A stretch of DNA of 64,000 nucleotides from positions 1 to 64,000 of the forward strand of contig JAHLKI010000004.1 in the NCBI GenBank assembly GCA_025602905.1, in the 5' to 3' direction. The notes beneath the pieces are model-generated. The model saw nothing but the letters and a program-made list of their open reading frames with translations. It was not told the DNA's origin and did no database searches. The stretch comes from Phlyctochytrium arcticum. Lineage: Eukaryota; Chytridiomycota; Chytridiomycetes; Chytridiales; Chytridiaceae. The translations under genes were made by a program, and so were the position numbers. Below are positions 12,934 to 26,178 of the stretch, piece after piece (the stretch's first letter is position 1; each line of letters opens with the position of its first letter).

Positions 12934-15257
12934 ATGCCAGCGAGCCCAAACCTTTGGGGAAGACGTGTATTGGACCCATTTGCGAAATTAGCTCAGGCCG
13001 TGGTGTCTGCCGCACAAGCTGCTGTTGCAAGTGGTGGACTCGGTGCAACGTCTTCAGCTTCTCCTCCGGCCTCATCATCAAAGACTCTGCAAAGCACAGA
13101 TCCGGACTTTAATGTTGTTCTAGAGACTGGCAAGGAACCTGATCCCCACGAACAACGAGAGGTCTATCTGGGCAACGAAACCCCCGCCGACCGTCCTAAC
13201 GGCTCGTTCCTGGAGGGCGCATACGATGTAACGGCCAAAACGTTCAACAGTGAGCCGTCGCATGAAACTACCTCTAGCATCTCCCCTGACCCGCGCGAGA
13301 ACAAACCTCCAAATGTGATCTCGGCAATAGCTTCCCATGTCAATTCAGATGGAAAGGGAGGCGGAAGTCTGAAGGGTCCTGCTGATGCTGCAACATCAGC
13401 TTCCATCTCTGGAACTACTCCACCGGCGAACGGGGCATCAGATCCAAGCTCCATTTCACCACCTTCAGCATCCAAGCCAAGTTCCACAACTTCCAACCCC
13501 CCAGACTCACCCCCTCGTGCCTCAGATGCCCCTTCGATCCCCCAACCTTCAAACTCGTCCGCATCATCCTCTTCCTCCTCCTCATCATCAGGAGCCACAA
13601 CAAACACACCCCAACAGCCGGAAAACATAAAGTACCGCCGGCAAAATGTGGTGCTGCCATCCTATGTGCCACAGCTCAATCCGGATAACTCTGTCGTGCC
13701 TGAAAGCCCAAGAAAGCAACTTTTGCAGCGGCTATTCTATGGAGCTACCAGTTGGATCTTTCGCCGACCGCTGAATGCCATCTCAACCGACGATGGTCCG
13801 CGTAGACACTCTGTATTGGAAAAATTGGTTCGATCACCTCACCTTGTGCGAAGGATAGCCATCATAGGTAAGAAACGCGAAAAAACGCTGGTATTTGCTT
13901 GCTCCCATACCCACGCACAATGCTTTGTAGGTGTCCACGGCTGGTTTCCTGGAAGATTTCTGCAGCGTGGTACGTAGAGAGCGAAACCTTATGCTGCAAG
14001 TGCTGCGCAATTTTGACATACTCTCCCCATGAACAGTGGTCGGTGAGCCTACCGGGACATCAGGGCGGTTTGTAGAAAAGATGTCGATTGCGGTCCGTTC
14101 CTTCTTTTCAGAAAAGTACAACATCATGTTGGACGATAATGCCATTACCCTGATGCCGCTGGAAGGAGAGGGCAAAGTCGAACGACGCGTCGAGATTCTT
14201 TATCGGCAACTGACAGAATCGACAACAGCGACTGAACAGAGGTGGCGAAAAAGGTTGTGGGATGCCGACATGGTGTTTGTCGTGGCGCATAGTCAAGGCA
14301 CGGCGGTATCGACCTTGTTGTTGGCCCGGCTGATCCGCGAAGGCTTGGTCGACACGTCGCGACAAAAAGTCAATTTGCTCGCCATGGCAGGCATCACCCA
14401 CGGACCTTTTCCGGCTCTAAAGTCCAGCATGATTGTAAAGTACTTTGAAGCCGATGCTGCTCGCGAACTCTTTGAGTTTAACGACGCCAATTCCGATATC
14501 GCCCGCAAATATTATATTGGCATGCGCCATATTTTGGCTTCGGGGGTCCGCGTCGTTGCTCTCGGCAGCTGGTATGACCAAGTAGTACCGGTAAGTTTAT
14601 GCTGTCGGCCATTCCCCGAAGCCATTGATGTTGACTTCAACCTCCCTGAATGCAGCTTTACTCTGCGGTAATGCATGGTTTCCACCATCCGAATATATAT
14701 CGTGCCTTGTATATCGATGGCGCCGACTATACACCCGACTTTCTGAGCCATCTTGTAGTGTTTGGCCTCAAGCTGCGCAATGCCGGTCTCTCGGATCACA
14801 ACTTGATTGTCCACCTGTCAGACATCTTGGCCGGAAACCTATATGGGTTTGGGACACAAGGACATTCTGCAATTTATGAAGAGATCAACACATACATGTA
14901 AGCAAAAAGGCAGTCTCAGATTTGCCCAAAAACACATTATTAACATTACGGTTTAGGATTGCTGTAGCGTGGGCGATGGGCGCCAAATCACGGTGGAGCT
15001 TTCCAACCACTCCTGATACTCCCTCATGGACCAATAATAGCATGATATCCCAGTCGCTGTCAGCACCCCTGCGTCTTAACCCATACTTTCTCCCGTGGAT
15101 CATGGCTCGCTTGGTGGACGATCCGCATATAGCCGCAGATGAGGAATTGAAGGAGGAACTGAATGATTTGGTGCACATGTTTGAAATGTGGGAACCGACC
15201 ACAAAGCAGTTGAAGGAAATTCGCTACCGACTGGAGCCGCTACGTTCAAAGTTGTAA
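12934..15257 (+). CDS. Alpha/beta-hydrolase-fold protein, YML020W-like
   Basis: Five exons: 12934..13867, 13931..13969, 14037..14590, 14656..14897, 14957..15257; 689 residues. The first 250 residues are low-complexity Ser/Pro/Ala-rich, including a run of Ser near 220. The conserved part opens at IAIIGVHGWFPGRFLQ, the strand and oxyanion loop of a hydrolase. FVVAHSQGTAVS is the nucleophile elbow with its Ser. GSWYDQVVP carries a likely acid and FGTQGHSAIY a likely His. This order matches the fungal YML020W family, which has no established substrate; lipase or esterase activity is possible. The start is the first in-frame ATG after an upstream stop-free stretch. It diverges from the Ugo1-like gene over about 290 bp. 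Confidence 0.75.
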
Positions 15258-15388
15258 GATACCTACCCCTACTGAATCCAAACGTCTTTGCTACACACAC
15301 TGTATTTTTCTTATCAATACCCTATGCATTGAAACAAGACATAATTTCACGTTTAATGACAAACATGTAAATCCCCAATTAAGATTAT

Positions 15389-16936
15389 CTATTTAGCTTC
15401 AGCGACATCAGCCTGCTTAGTGGCCTTCTGTAAAAAATAAACACAATAGACGTCAGTTGAAGCTGTAATACACACCATTAGCAAGAGGATACGAACCTTC
15501 TTCTTCTTGTTTGCCTTCTTGGCGCTCACTGACTGCTTGAGAAGGTTCTGGAGCTCCTCATCCTTGATCTCCTTTCCGCTCTTGACGAGGGCTTGGTCCC
15601 AGGGGAAGTTGGTGATCTTCAATGGTCCACCAGGCATGATCAGGACCGTGTACATGAAGTGAGCAATGACGGCATCCTCCTTCTCGTGCAAGACTTCATA
15701 AGGTACAACGAGACGGTGGTTGGCGCACTCGACCATTCCCATGCGGGCCTTCTTCTCATCATCAAACTGTCGCAGGGAGAACGCCATGGATCCAAACTGC
15801 TTTGTGATCTTGGTGAGAACCTCACGTGATGTCTTCATCTTCAGGTTGTAGGTAACATCCTTCTGACGCTTGAAAACGGTGGTACGAGTCTCCAGGGTTC
15901 GTGGTTTGCCCTCTCCGCTGGAAACGAGGATGTCGATACCGTAGACTTCGCCCTCTTCGAAGGAGATAGTTTCCGTTTCCTTCTTTTGGGATTCAGAGGG
16001 GTTGAGGATGATGGACTTGGCACCATCCAAGACATTGCGGGTAATTTGGTGGGAAAGCATGCCCTCGACAGGCTTGCAGTCAAACTCGGCGGCAATCTTC
16101 TGGACAGTCTCGGTGACCTCTGTGTTGGTCTTTCCGGGCTTGAGCAGGCGGATAGCGGCTTCGCTGGCGAGGTAGGCAGCTTGGAAAGCATCTGCTTGAC
16201 GTCCACCAATAGGGTTTTCCTGCACGCGACATTTTAGTACCAAGCCCTCCATCCCAAAGTGTCTCTAACTTGCACCAACCTTGGTAGCACCGATAACGAC
16301 AGAGTGGGCAACCTGTGCGATGTAACCGTCAATGTGGGCACCGAGCTCTACACGCACAACATCTCCAGTCTTCAAAACAACGGCTCCCTCGGGATCACTT
16401 GACAATGGAGACATGTGGCAAATGACAGAGTTGGGAGAAACACATGTTGGGAAAGCAACACCTACGCACAGTAAGCATTTCGAAGATCTGGCAAACGGAT
16501 ATATAACGCAAATTGCATACCTTTAGGGATCTTGCCTTTGTTGTAAACCTTCTCGGCAAATTCCTCGATGGTCTTGTCACCGAGAGCGCAGAGGTCGAGG
16601 ACCTTGGCTCCATCAACGATTGCGTCGATAACCTTGCGGATAGCACCTAGATTGGAAAGGGTGATTTAGTTTGATGTAAAATAGGACTTTTTGGACTTTC
16701 ATCCGGCAGAGCTCCAGGTCCTCCACAAAGGTATCGATTTCTCAGGTTCATCTTTTTCTCAACTTTCGACAAGCTCTCACAGAGATCGTTTCTCAACACT
16801 TACGGTTGGCAATATCGGCGGCGGTTTGGTACTTTGTGACAACATTTGAGGTCAAGTCATTCTCGTCCTCGCTCTGATCCTTGTTCTCTTCGTCCTCAAC
16901 GGCCGCGACCGGTTCCTTCTTTGTTGGTGGTGCCAT
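15389..16936 (-). CDS. Proliferation-associated protein 2G4 homolog (EBP1/Arx1-like)
   Basis: Five exons: 16804..16936, 16521..16646, 16280..16461, 15497..16219, 15389..15427; 400 residues. The fold is that of methionine aminopeptidase but without activity: the blocks FPTCVSPNSVICHMSP, LGAHIDGYIAQVAHSVV, EGMLSHQI and GEVYGIDILVSSGEG are those of PA2G4, in which the metal ligands are altered. The C-terminus carries a Lys-rich tail (KKANKKKK) split by the last intron, as in EBP1, where it contacts rRNA. Family members bind ribosomes near the exit tunnel and take part in ribosome biogenesis and growth control. The acidic N-terminus (EDEENKDQSEDEND) also fits. Confidence 0.92.
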
Positions 16937-17815
16937 TTTAGAAGAGTTTTTGCTATTTGTGGGGGTAGGTTTATTCAAGATGCTCACACTCAATCACAAA
17001 AAAGTGTTCCGAAAATCGCTCAAGGCACAAAATTCATTTTTCCATTTTGGGAAGGGGTCGCCATAGTAACAAAATGTGGGGTACGTTGGCGTGGGACTTT
17101 TTGCCACGACGCGCATGAACGCGTGGGACATCCAGCTAGTAAATGTAGATCGAGAGATGTAACTCCGCTAAGACAATGTGCCAAGGAATCCTTGGGCAGA
17201 GATAGCTTCCGTTCAAAGGGCTCCCCAACAAATGATCGAGTTGCCAGCAAACTCACGTTGCCGTCGAAAAACAGAAGAAGAATACTCTCAGTAAAGAGCC
17301 AAGGTCTAAAGAACACAAAGTATTGCGTTCGACAGGGCGGGAGGGTGGTAGCCAAAATCAGTCGCAGAATGGCTTTCGTCTCGTTGCGGAGAACATTGTG
17401 AGCGAAGGAGTCCACGTCAACTCTTGACCCTCTTCATGCGTTTGTCTTGCTTCCGCTCCATTATTTTATCAGCCCAGTGTCAAACCGTATCAGTACTACC
17501 AGTGCTACTAGCCAAACTCAACGTTGCAACAAGACGTGACAGGTCTGCAATGGGCCATATAGGTAACGAGAGAGTGGGTCTGACCTGGTCCTTGCTGTTG
17601 ATTGCTGCGAGCTATACCGTATATCCTGATGAACAAGTGGATAAGTATTCGGCCAAGTGCAGACCTGGCCCTGGACCTGGCCACTGACCTGACCGTCACC
17701 TGGCCAGAGAGTCAATGTGTGGCTGTGAAGCTACTTTAGCAAGTCATGTCAGCGTCGGCCAAAACGACGCGGCAGCCAGCCAATTTTTGTCCGGAATTGT
17801 GAACCAAAACCACCC
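16937..17815. other. Intergenic region between PA2G4 and the WDR62-like gene
   Basis: This is a divergent spacer of 879 bp. Open frames on both strands (for example 17020..17415 minus and 17123..17401 plus) have no recognisable protein features and look like chance. Near 17650 a short CT/GA-rich stretch repeats the word acctggcc several times. No RNA gene is seen. Confidence 0.3.
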
Positions 17816-20800
17816 ATGTTTGCCAAACCAAAAGGCCCACCTGCTCAGAAACTCCACACCGTCCGCCGGAAACCTCGTCAGAAAGATGATAACCAACCTC
17901 CCGTAAGTCTCAAAAGTGATTGTTGACCCTCTTGACGATTTGCTCATTCGACCAACAGCTACGGTTAGACCGAGTCCTAGGTCTGACGGGCACCCGCCCG
18001 TCTGCTCTCGCCCTCAATCCCGACCCCGATAACCCACTCCTTGTATACCCCGCTGGTGGCACTATTGTCAAGTACAACTACCGGAAAAACAAGCAAGTCG
18101 GGTTTCTCTGCCCGGCCAATACGGACAGCGACCGGCTCGGGGGCCAGTCTACGTCTTACACCGCCAGTCGACGGACAGGGGGTGCTTCAAATGCTGTCAA
18201 GGCAGCGGCATGTGTGGCGTACTCCCCGGATGGAGAGTATCTTGCGGTTGGTGAGGTATGGTGTGGGCAACGCGCGTACGGGAGAGGCACACTCATTTTT
18301 GACGCGTCGGATAGTCTGGACATCAACCAAAGATTATCATATGGAAGGGCACGACGATATTCTCGGAATTGGTGGGGCATAAGTATGGGATTTTGGCCAT
18401 TGCTTTCTCTCCCGATGCCAAATATCTTGTCTCGGTCGGGTTTCAGGTGACGAACGATGCTTATTCAAGTCATCCACTTGATCCTAATGAACAGTTTCAA
18501 CAGCATGACGGGTTCGCATATGTTTGGAACTGGCGAACCGGACAACGCATCGCATATGGTCGGCTAAACACCAAGGTAAGAGCGCATGCATCCGCACGGC
18601 AATCACAAATGTAAACCCCGAGAACAACAGATCAATAGTGTCGCGTTTGACCCCAAAGGCGCGTTTTTTGTCACTGCCGGAACCAATCACATCAAATTTT
18701 GGGACATGGATCCCACCAAACTGGCTGCTGGAGCCAAGGTTCGCATATCCCTACAAAGTGTCTTGTTGGCCCCTCACTTACAATGCATACGTGCTAGTCC
18801 GCCAAGCCCGGAAATGTTGTATTGGACGGCATCCTGGGCCACATGACTGAGCACCAAAATAGCCATTTCGTAGATGTGGCATGTGCCACTGCACCAGACG
18901 GCGATACGTATACGTACTGTGTGACGGCTGAAGGGATCTTGATGTGTTTCAACGGCGAATGGGGGATGGAGCGGTGGGTTGATCTCAAGGTAGGTATTCG
19001 GTTGAATCCACGTATTTGTGTTATCTCGTTTTGTTTACGTGTAATTTATAGGTGCAGGCCGGTAAAACAATCACCGTTTCGGAAACACTAGTCATCTGTG
19101 GGTGCACCGATGGAATAATGCGCGTATTTGAACAACGGACTTTGGCCTATGTCTCCACTTTGCCAAAACCTCATCCAATCGACGTCGAATTACAGACCAG
19201 TAGACATGCCAGGTAAATCGGCCTGCGCCATTGCCTTTTTCATACCAACTCACGTCGCTTAGAACAAATGCAATATACCCCGACGTGGAAGCCATTGCGA
19301 TTGATACCCTCAGCACCAAAATCTTTGTTGTTTATAACGATCACAGTTTATTTATTTGGGATGTTACGGATTTGAAACATGTGGGCAAGTACCGGAGCTT
19401 TTTATGGCATAGTGATGCTGTTTGGGGTGTTGAGGTAAGTAAATGCTGAGGACGGTCAATTGCTCCGACACACAGGCTAATTATGGGTTGGTGCAGTTGA
19501 TCCCCAGTCATGGATCGCCCAATCGGGCGAGCATTTTACCCCCTAATGCATTCGCGACTCATTCATCAGACGGGACGGTACGATTTTGGGATTTGGGTAA
19601 TAGTAACTACCACAACACTGCGGGCAGTGTGTCTGAAACTACCGATGCTGTCTCGCCGGGTGGAGGAGATCCTGGAGGATCAGATTCTTCACGCCACAAC
19701 ATTTACTCTAAAGAACTCATAAGGATCCTGTACGTGGACCGAGCCGGAATCCTGAAACTCAAAACACCTCAATCTCAACCAGAGACCTACTCGGCTATCG
19801 ACAAAACGGGTGTGCGGGCCCTCCGCGTTACCCCGGACGGCCAATTTTTGGCAAGTGGTGATCGACTCGGCAATATCCGAATTCACGAACTCGTCCATTT
19901 CCAACAACTCAAATTCCTCGAAGCCCACGAAGCCGAAATCCTCACCATTGACTTTGCAGAGGATCCCTCGTCGGATTCGTACTTGATGGCTACGGCCAGT
20001 CGAGACCGTCTTATTCACATCTTTGACGGGGGCAGAGACTTTGAACTACTGCAAACGTTGGATGATCATACGTCTTCGATCACGTCAGTCAAGTTTTGTG
20101 ATTCCGGACGCCGTCTAATGAGTTGTGGAGCGGACAAATCGGTTATTTTTCGGGTAGCGGAACCAGGCGGTGATTTCCATAGTTATCACAATATTTTGGG
20201 CCGATCCACCGTTTACGATATGGATATTGACCCATTATCGAAATACGTCGCGACGGCATCACAGGACCGAAAAATCAATGTCTATTCAATTACGACCGGT
20301 AAGACAGTCCGATCTTACCGACCAGACTCAGACGAAAACGGGACGACGGAGGGCGGATTCATAAAATTGTCGATGGACCCGTCTGGGCTGTACATGGCCA
20401 CTTCAGCATCTGACAAAACGATTCGCATCTTTGATTTTTATACCGGGACATGTGTCGGGAAGATTTCCAGTGGCCATTCGGAATTGGTCACCAGTGTCAA
20501 ATTCACAGCCGATTGCCAATTTTTGGTGTCGACGGCTGCTGACGGGTGTATTTTTGTGTGGCGAGTTGCAGAGCGGATGGTCACGCAAATGCGGTCTAGG
20601 TTGAATCGGACAAGTCCGACCTTGAAACGTTCACGCAGTGCCTCGTCCGTTGCAGTGCCGGCTGCCCTTGACAATGGGAGTACGACGTCGATGAGGAGCA
20701 GTTGGAGTTCGCGACCAGAGTCTATTGCGCCTCCCTTCTTGATGAATGAGAGTGTGTTGCCGGCCTGGGCGAGGACGAGTATCGCGAGTAGTACTGTAAG

Positions 20801-22702
20801 CTCGGAACCGGTGGCGAGGTTTGTGCCGCCTAAAGGCCGCTGGGCCCAGGTATGTGTTTGTCGTCTATGGAAAGGTAGAAACGTTCTTTATTTACTGTTT
20901 ATTCTTTTACGGGTGAACAGAGAGTAGGAGATGATGGTGTAACATTATACTCTGAACGATCCGAGACGGACGACGGCGCTGACCATACAGATCATGATGC
21001 ACCCGTTGCCCGTCTCTTCCCACATCCCGACCGGCGGTATACGTTTGAACCCGACGAAGTCTCCTTTTCCACCACAGCCGTGGCCGAAATCGAGCACGAT
21101 GCCGCCGTTCAAAAGGTGACAGATGTGATTGCCACAATGGGGCCACCACCTCCTACCCCGCGCAAAGGAACGAATGTAGATGACATGGTTGTCCAAGATG
21201 TTGAGTCGGTCAGTCAGTTGACCAACCGGGTGGACGACGATGATGAAGTAACGGAATTGGACGATGGGGAGGAGGATTTGGAAGAACAGATTATCTTTAT
21301 GCCGGATGCTGAAGAAGAAGGTGAAGCTGGAGGAGTATATGTTGCGGCCACTCAAGCTGCTGCCATTCCGGCTATTGGAAGTATCGGTAGCGGTCAAATG
21401 GAGACTGTAGCAACCGACCCCGACGAGATTTCGGCTGTGTCGACCGAATCATTGCAAGCCGACCAAAGTTTTGGCAACATGACATTTGACGAGTATATCC
21501 AGCAGCCTGTTACCTACTCGTCTGATTCCCAAGTCCGGCAAAGCTTATCGTCCCGCCACCGAGCTACGCAAAGTACTACACCAAGAACACCAGCAATCAT
21601 CTCTCATAAAGAACTGGTCAGGACTCCCGAATACGATCACGCCAAAGCACTGTTGTTTGCAGAGGCGGGATCATTAAGTAAGCGAAAGGAAGCGACGGTG
21701 CAGGAGGTGGCGAGGGTTAGGGAGCAATTGGCAAAGATGGGGATCGTGTGGCGGGGGGCAGGCGATCCGTTACCAGCTATGGACGACGAAGTAAAAAGCG
21801 AGGAGATGAGTGGGAAGGGAGAGCAGGAGATACCCAAAGTAATACCAGTTGAGAGTGAAAGTTCTGAACTGTTGGTCAAGGGAAAGGAGAACGTGGATCA
21901 GGAGCAGATACCTGATGAACCACCTAAAGATGGTGGTGAGAGCATTGCCATTGAAGAGATGGAAGAAAAATCGCACGCGAATCGGCCCTCCCTCGAGGGC
22001 AACGACGACTCTTATTCATCAGATACAGATCACGTATCGCATCAGAGCAACAGTTCGGCCTACCGCGCCCGTTCACTTTCTCCGACCCGGTCGGCAGTCC
22101 ATCGAGACCTGATCGTAGAGTCCGTTCGGGCTTCATCAGTTGAGCGTGATCCACGTTTGCTGGGCAGTGAACAGGGAGATAAGGCTAGTGGTGGTGAGGA
22201 CTTGAGGTTACCTGATGAGATTGAGGAGGTTGCAGATGAGGAAGTGAGTGGAGACGATCAAGTTGGTGATATACATCCTGCGACGGAACCGACATCGCAA
22301 GACCTGCTCGAACCGCCATCTGAGCCGCTTCTCAACCCCACATCTCCACAATCACCATCTCTTGTTATCCCTGACCTTGCCCAACTCCGCACATTAGCAG
22401 ACCAGGCCGCCGGTGCATTCATCACCCTAGCCAAAAGCCCACCCTCAACACAATCATCCTCTTCTGCATCGGATACCCCAATAATAAACCCCAACCTTCT
22501 CCAAACACTACGCGAGACGCTGATCCATCTCCGGGACACGTCTGCCCGGGCTCTGGAAGGGCTGAGTGACAAGCCTAGCCTCAATCGTCCTGAAGCCTCC
22601 ACTGCACCCCCACCACCCCCACAGCGCGACGAATTGCTACATGCGCTTGAGACGTACTCGGAGTTGTTGGTTGCCGTTGTGCGACAAAAACTGATGCAAT
22701 AA
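17816..22702 (+). CDS. WD40-repeat protein of the MAPKBP1/WDR62 family
   Basis: Ten exons: 17816..17902, 17959..18255, 18315..18446, 18504..18575, 18631..18738, 18807..18989, 19052..19212, 19263..19434, 19497..20849, 20921..22702; 1448 residues. Two WD40 propellers fill residues 30 to about 760. Diagnostic blocks are RLDRVLGLTG, GHKYGILAIAFSPDAKYLVS, VICGCTDGIMRVFEQ, DHSLFIWDVTDLKHVGKY, RVTPDGQFLASGDRLGN, TASRDRLIHIFDGGR, LDDHTSSITSVKFCDSGRR and MDPSGLYMATSASDKTIRI, in the same order as vertebrate MAPKBP1 and WDR62. The second half is acidic and Ser/Pro-rich, with no repeats. The animal proteins act as JNK scaffolds and, for WDR62, at centrosomes and spindle poles. In a zoosporic fungus a basal-body role is plausible but unproven. 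Confidence 0.9.
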
Positions 22703-23149
22703 TGTTTTGATCATGTAATTTTGGTTTACTTTCTTGTTTTTCTTTTTGGTTCTTTTCCCTTTACGAATGAACTTCCGTAATGAGACCAATGGTTTGGGGT
22801 ATTTGCGGAGCGGTGTAGTAAAGCCTAGTCAAGCCCGAGTTCCCCGCCCAACAGACTGGAGGGAAATCCAGAACGCGCGAACGGCACAGTCATTCAGCAT
22901 GAGTTTGCTGTGTAATTTTGGCATGTCAAAAGTAAAGCTCCGCTCCAAGCTGGCACCCTGTTTCAATCCGGGATTGCACCCTTTTCTGATTCCTCAGGAA
23001 TACTTAAAGCGAGCCGCTAGTGCAGAAAGTACTTGCCAGTCACATCCTCACTTGGATAATCCGCTACCATACATCTTCCGAAACAACTCGCTTCCAAACT
23101 CTCAGCTTCTCTACTTCGCCCTCGTCGTCAAAGCTTCCACACAGCCAGA
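22703..23149. other. Promoter region of the small heat-shock gene
   Basis: This is the spacer between the WDR62-like gene and the Hsp20 gene. A perfect 11-bp palindrome TTCCTCAGGAA lies at 22990..23000, about 150 bp before the start. I do not find a canonical heat-shock element with three properly spaced GAA units, so no such site is claimed. Confidence 0.3.
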
Positions 23150-23825
23150 ATGTCTCTTTTCAACATGATGAACACCGATCCATTCTTGTATGTATCCATA
23201 TCTTCCTTCTTGTTTTGGAAGCGCTTTATTCATGCTTCTTTTGATTTGTTGCAGTGATTTTGGATTTGGCCGCCCGTTTGGCATGTTTGACACCCGACCT
23301 ATGGAGCGTATGCTGCTCGGCGATTCGACCATGTCGGGCAATCCTTCCAACGCTATGACGACCGGTAATCAGAACAACCGGCAGCTCAGTGCTGGAGGCA
23401 TGGGACCTGGATGGGAAACTTTCGCCCGCGGACCTCGACTTGACGTGACCGAGAACGACAAAGGATATTGCATCAAAGGTACAAATCATTAACCTGGCCT
23501 AAATGATCTTGCAGTCGCTAACCTTGTCACATTTTCAATTTTAGCCGACCTTCCTGGCGTCAACAAGAATGAAGTCAATGTCCACCTGGACGACGACATT
23601 CTCACCATTGAGGGAGAGCGCAAGTCCGACCGCGAGGAAAAGGATAAATCCGGCCGTACCCACCTCATCGAACGCAACTTTGGCCAGTTCCGCCGCTCAA
23701 TCCGTCTACCCGCCGACGCCAAGGCCGATAATGTCAAGGCCAAGATGGAGAATGGCGTGCTATGCATGGAGATTGCCAAGAACCCCGAGATGAAGGAGAA
23801 GACCAAGAAAATCGACATCAAGTGA
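23150..23825 (+). CDS. Small heat-shock protein (Hsp20/alpha-crystallin)
   Basis: Three exons: 23150..23187, 23255..23478, 23545..23825; 180 residues. The alpha-crystallin domain begins near residue 80: PRLDVTENDKGYCIKADLPG crosses the second intron, VNVHLDDDILTIEGER follows, and FRRSIRLPADAKADNVKAKM with ENGVLCMEIAK is the C-terminal consensus. The usual end is replaced by KKIDIK, an I-x-I motif that docks into neighbouring subunits. The N-terminal arm is Met/Gly/Phe-rich (MFDTRPMERMLLG). Such proteins hold unfolding clients as cytosolic oligomers during stress. Confidence 0.93.
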
Positions 23826-24063
23826 CTCGCTAGTCCACTCAATGCCAAATTGTAAAATATGTTGGTTTCCTTGTGTTTGCGGCTTCGTCACATAGTCGCG
23901 ATACTTGTACATAATGTTCGAATAAATGCTTGTCTGCATCAAAAAAGTGAATGAAATCGGTGGTTAAATGTTGCTCTTTCATACAGGATTGGTATAAACA
24001 CACACAATTCTTGCTTAAAATACAATGCTTTACGGACATTTACATACTCGAAACATGACTTTT

Positions 24064-25516
24064 TCAGCAGCGACATTGGGGTCGACCACTGTTGTCTCCA
24101 GAGCAGGCCACTAGACCGGTACTGACGCACGTCAGGTTCACCCTTCCAATGTACTCGCTAAGACCAACGCTAAACAGTAAGTACGGTGTCTTACGCCGGT
24201 CCTGCCCGCCCCAATACTTGGCCTGCAAGTGAAGTTGGTTGCTCGTAAAGTACAGGCGATGGTTCCATCCCACGTTCAAAGTGTCGACCCACTGCAGTCG
24301 GGGATCACGCACCCAAGGTGATAGTTGCAATGTATTGTTTTGGTACTGAGCGCGGTAGATGGCATTCTGATCTTGGTTGGATATATAGACGTTGTTCTGA
24401 TCGTCGGACTCTAGACCATCTGAGGTCCCACCCTTCTCTCCGTGATCCACAATGGTATCGATTGTGGCATTGTTTGCCGCATTGGGATTGGCGAGGATGC
24501 GAGCAGAAACGCTGTAGAGTCTGCGCGATGCTAGTGGGCAGTAGAACAGGCGTGTTCCGTCGTTGGACAAGGTAAGGCCATCCACACCAGTCGTAATAAA
24601 CTTTGCTTGAGTGCTGTTGGCCGCAAGCTCTTGTATCGGGAACCCACCGACGACGGGTACGTACTCAGGCCTGGCGACGACAGTCTCATGCTTGTGAAGT
24701 CGACGCCAGGAGTTTCCGCTAGCCAGGTCGACGACGACAAAGCCGTTGTAGCCCTCATCGGAGGAGTCGCTAATGTACGCAACACCCTCGGATAGAATGC
24801 GAAGGTCAAAGCGCACGTCATTCAAGTAACTGATAGGCGAGACAGTAGTGCCCTGAAACAGATACACTCGCGTTAGTTTTCGTCCCAGAACTTGTCACAC
24901 AAGCACAATGAGCTTACAATAGGAAACGTAATGTTTTTCACGACGGTGTTATTAGTCAGATCAATTGCAATCAACTTGGGTCCTCCGCGGGTGGCATTGA
25001 GCATCTTGCCATTGACGATTGGGCGACCCGTATCCAGAATCCATAAGCGATCCTCCGAATCAACTCTCACTGCTTGCACGGAGATAAAGTAGTTGGCCTG
25101 ATCAGAGGTATTCCAGGCGACCTTGCCCACTTTGGAGTTGTAACGAAGATTGGGGAAGGGTGACTCGATACCGTTCTTCAGTTCGGCGACGGTAAAGTTG
25201 ATGTCTTCGCTCCAGTATGGATAGTTCACAAAGATGCGACCCTTTTCCGATACCGTTACTCCGGTGGGCATCTGCTTTTCGAAGAGGTGCCTAACGAACG
25301 TACGGGGTAAGACAATAAGCGTGGCTTGAAACATCAGAATACCACTTACTCAGTGCGTAACCCGGGACCGAAAGTGCCATTGTCATAGAGGCCAGGTGCC
25401 GCTATTGGACCACTGCCTTGTCGAGATTGAAGAGAATTCCGGATGGGGCTGGCTTGGCCGAGAATGAAGCAGCAACATGCCAGAAAGGCTACGAGTGGTG
25501 ATTCCCAGGAGCGCAT
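24064..25516 (-). CDS. Secreted Yellow/major royal jelly family protein
   Basis: Three exons: 25350..25516, 24918..25290, 24064..24852; 442 residues. The start at 25516 gives a typical signal peptide (VAFLACCCFILGQA) cleaved near residue 24. The body has the six-bladed propeller signatures of Yellow/MRJP proteins: MPTGVTVSEKGRIFVNYPYW, RLWILDTGRP, GGPKLIAIDLTNN, YLNDVRFDLR, YISDSSDEGYNGFVVVDLASG and GVDGLTLSNDGTRLFYCPLAS. Several N-x-S/T sites fit glycosylation. The family is best known from insects and some bacteria and fungi; its fungal role is unknown. The C-terminus has three Cys that may form disulfides. Confidence 0.9.
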
Positions 25517-26142
25517 GATGCTTGAATTGGGAAGGCAAAAGGACGGGGGGACAACTGCAGTATGCTGCAAGTGCCGGAAGTCCTTGAAAGAAAGAGGGAC
25601 GCACAATTGGTGCGCTTCTTTTATTTATGCATGGGCAATATGGTTTAAAGGCGCGCTGGGCACGCGACCATCAAAAAGAGGATTTTGCAGTTCGCACTGG
25701 GCGTGCCAACTGTATATGCTTCTCTTTAGGATGTTCGCCTCGATCGCCAAGAACTTTCCCTTTCTCCTTGACTTCATGGCCAGTCAACATTTGTTGACAC
25801 ATCCCTCCTGGCACTGAGTGCACTGCCATCCTGCCCAACCACTGGATATGTTCAGGGAGACAAAGGGAGTTCAGATCGCGTTGTTGACGTTCAGGATTTT
25901 GCTGCTTTATTCCGTGCCCTCCTGGGGATATGGTCGCGACCAGAAAAGTCTGCGGAGTTTGCTTCACGTAATCAGCCAAGCCACGCGGTTCCTCGAAGCT
26001 GGTGAAAATGAATTCTCACTAATTCTCATCTTCAGTTGCCTTTACAAAACCTCTAGAAATAAAAAATAAATGATATGCCTCTTAGTGCAAGCATGACGGC
26101 GGCTCGCAATACTACACAAAAATCAGAAGTTGAAGCGTAATA
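25517..26142. other. Promoter of the Yellow/MRJP gene and empty spacer
   Basis: I see no supported gene here. Frames such as 25671..25979 (minus) lack start context, domains or homology that I recognise. Confidence 0.3.
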
Positions 26143-26178
26143 CCGAAGAGCTATACTTTCAAAAGAAGTGCCGCTCAT
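26143..26178 (+). repeat. Left copy of a direct repeat bracketing the Fanzor relic
   Basis: The first 16 bases (ccgaagagctatactt) recur identically at 27831..27846 in the same orientation. The following 20 bases are similar with one indel, both ending in gcc..tcat. The pair encloses the Fanzor relic and could mark element ends. Confidence 0.45.

Noticed and set aside
17020..17415. Overlapping frames on both strands between PA2G4 and the WDR62-like gene
   Set aside because: The frames are mirror images of each other, without start context, splice support or known domains.
22990..23000. Heat-shock element before the Hsp20 gene
   Set aside because: The palindrome TTCCTCAGGAA has the wrong spacing between TTC and GAA for a heat-shock element.
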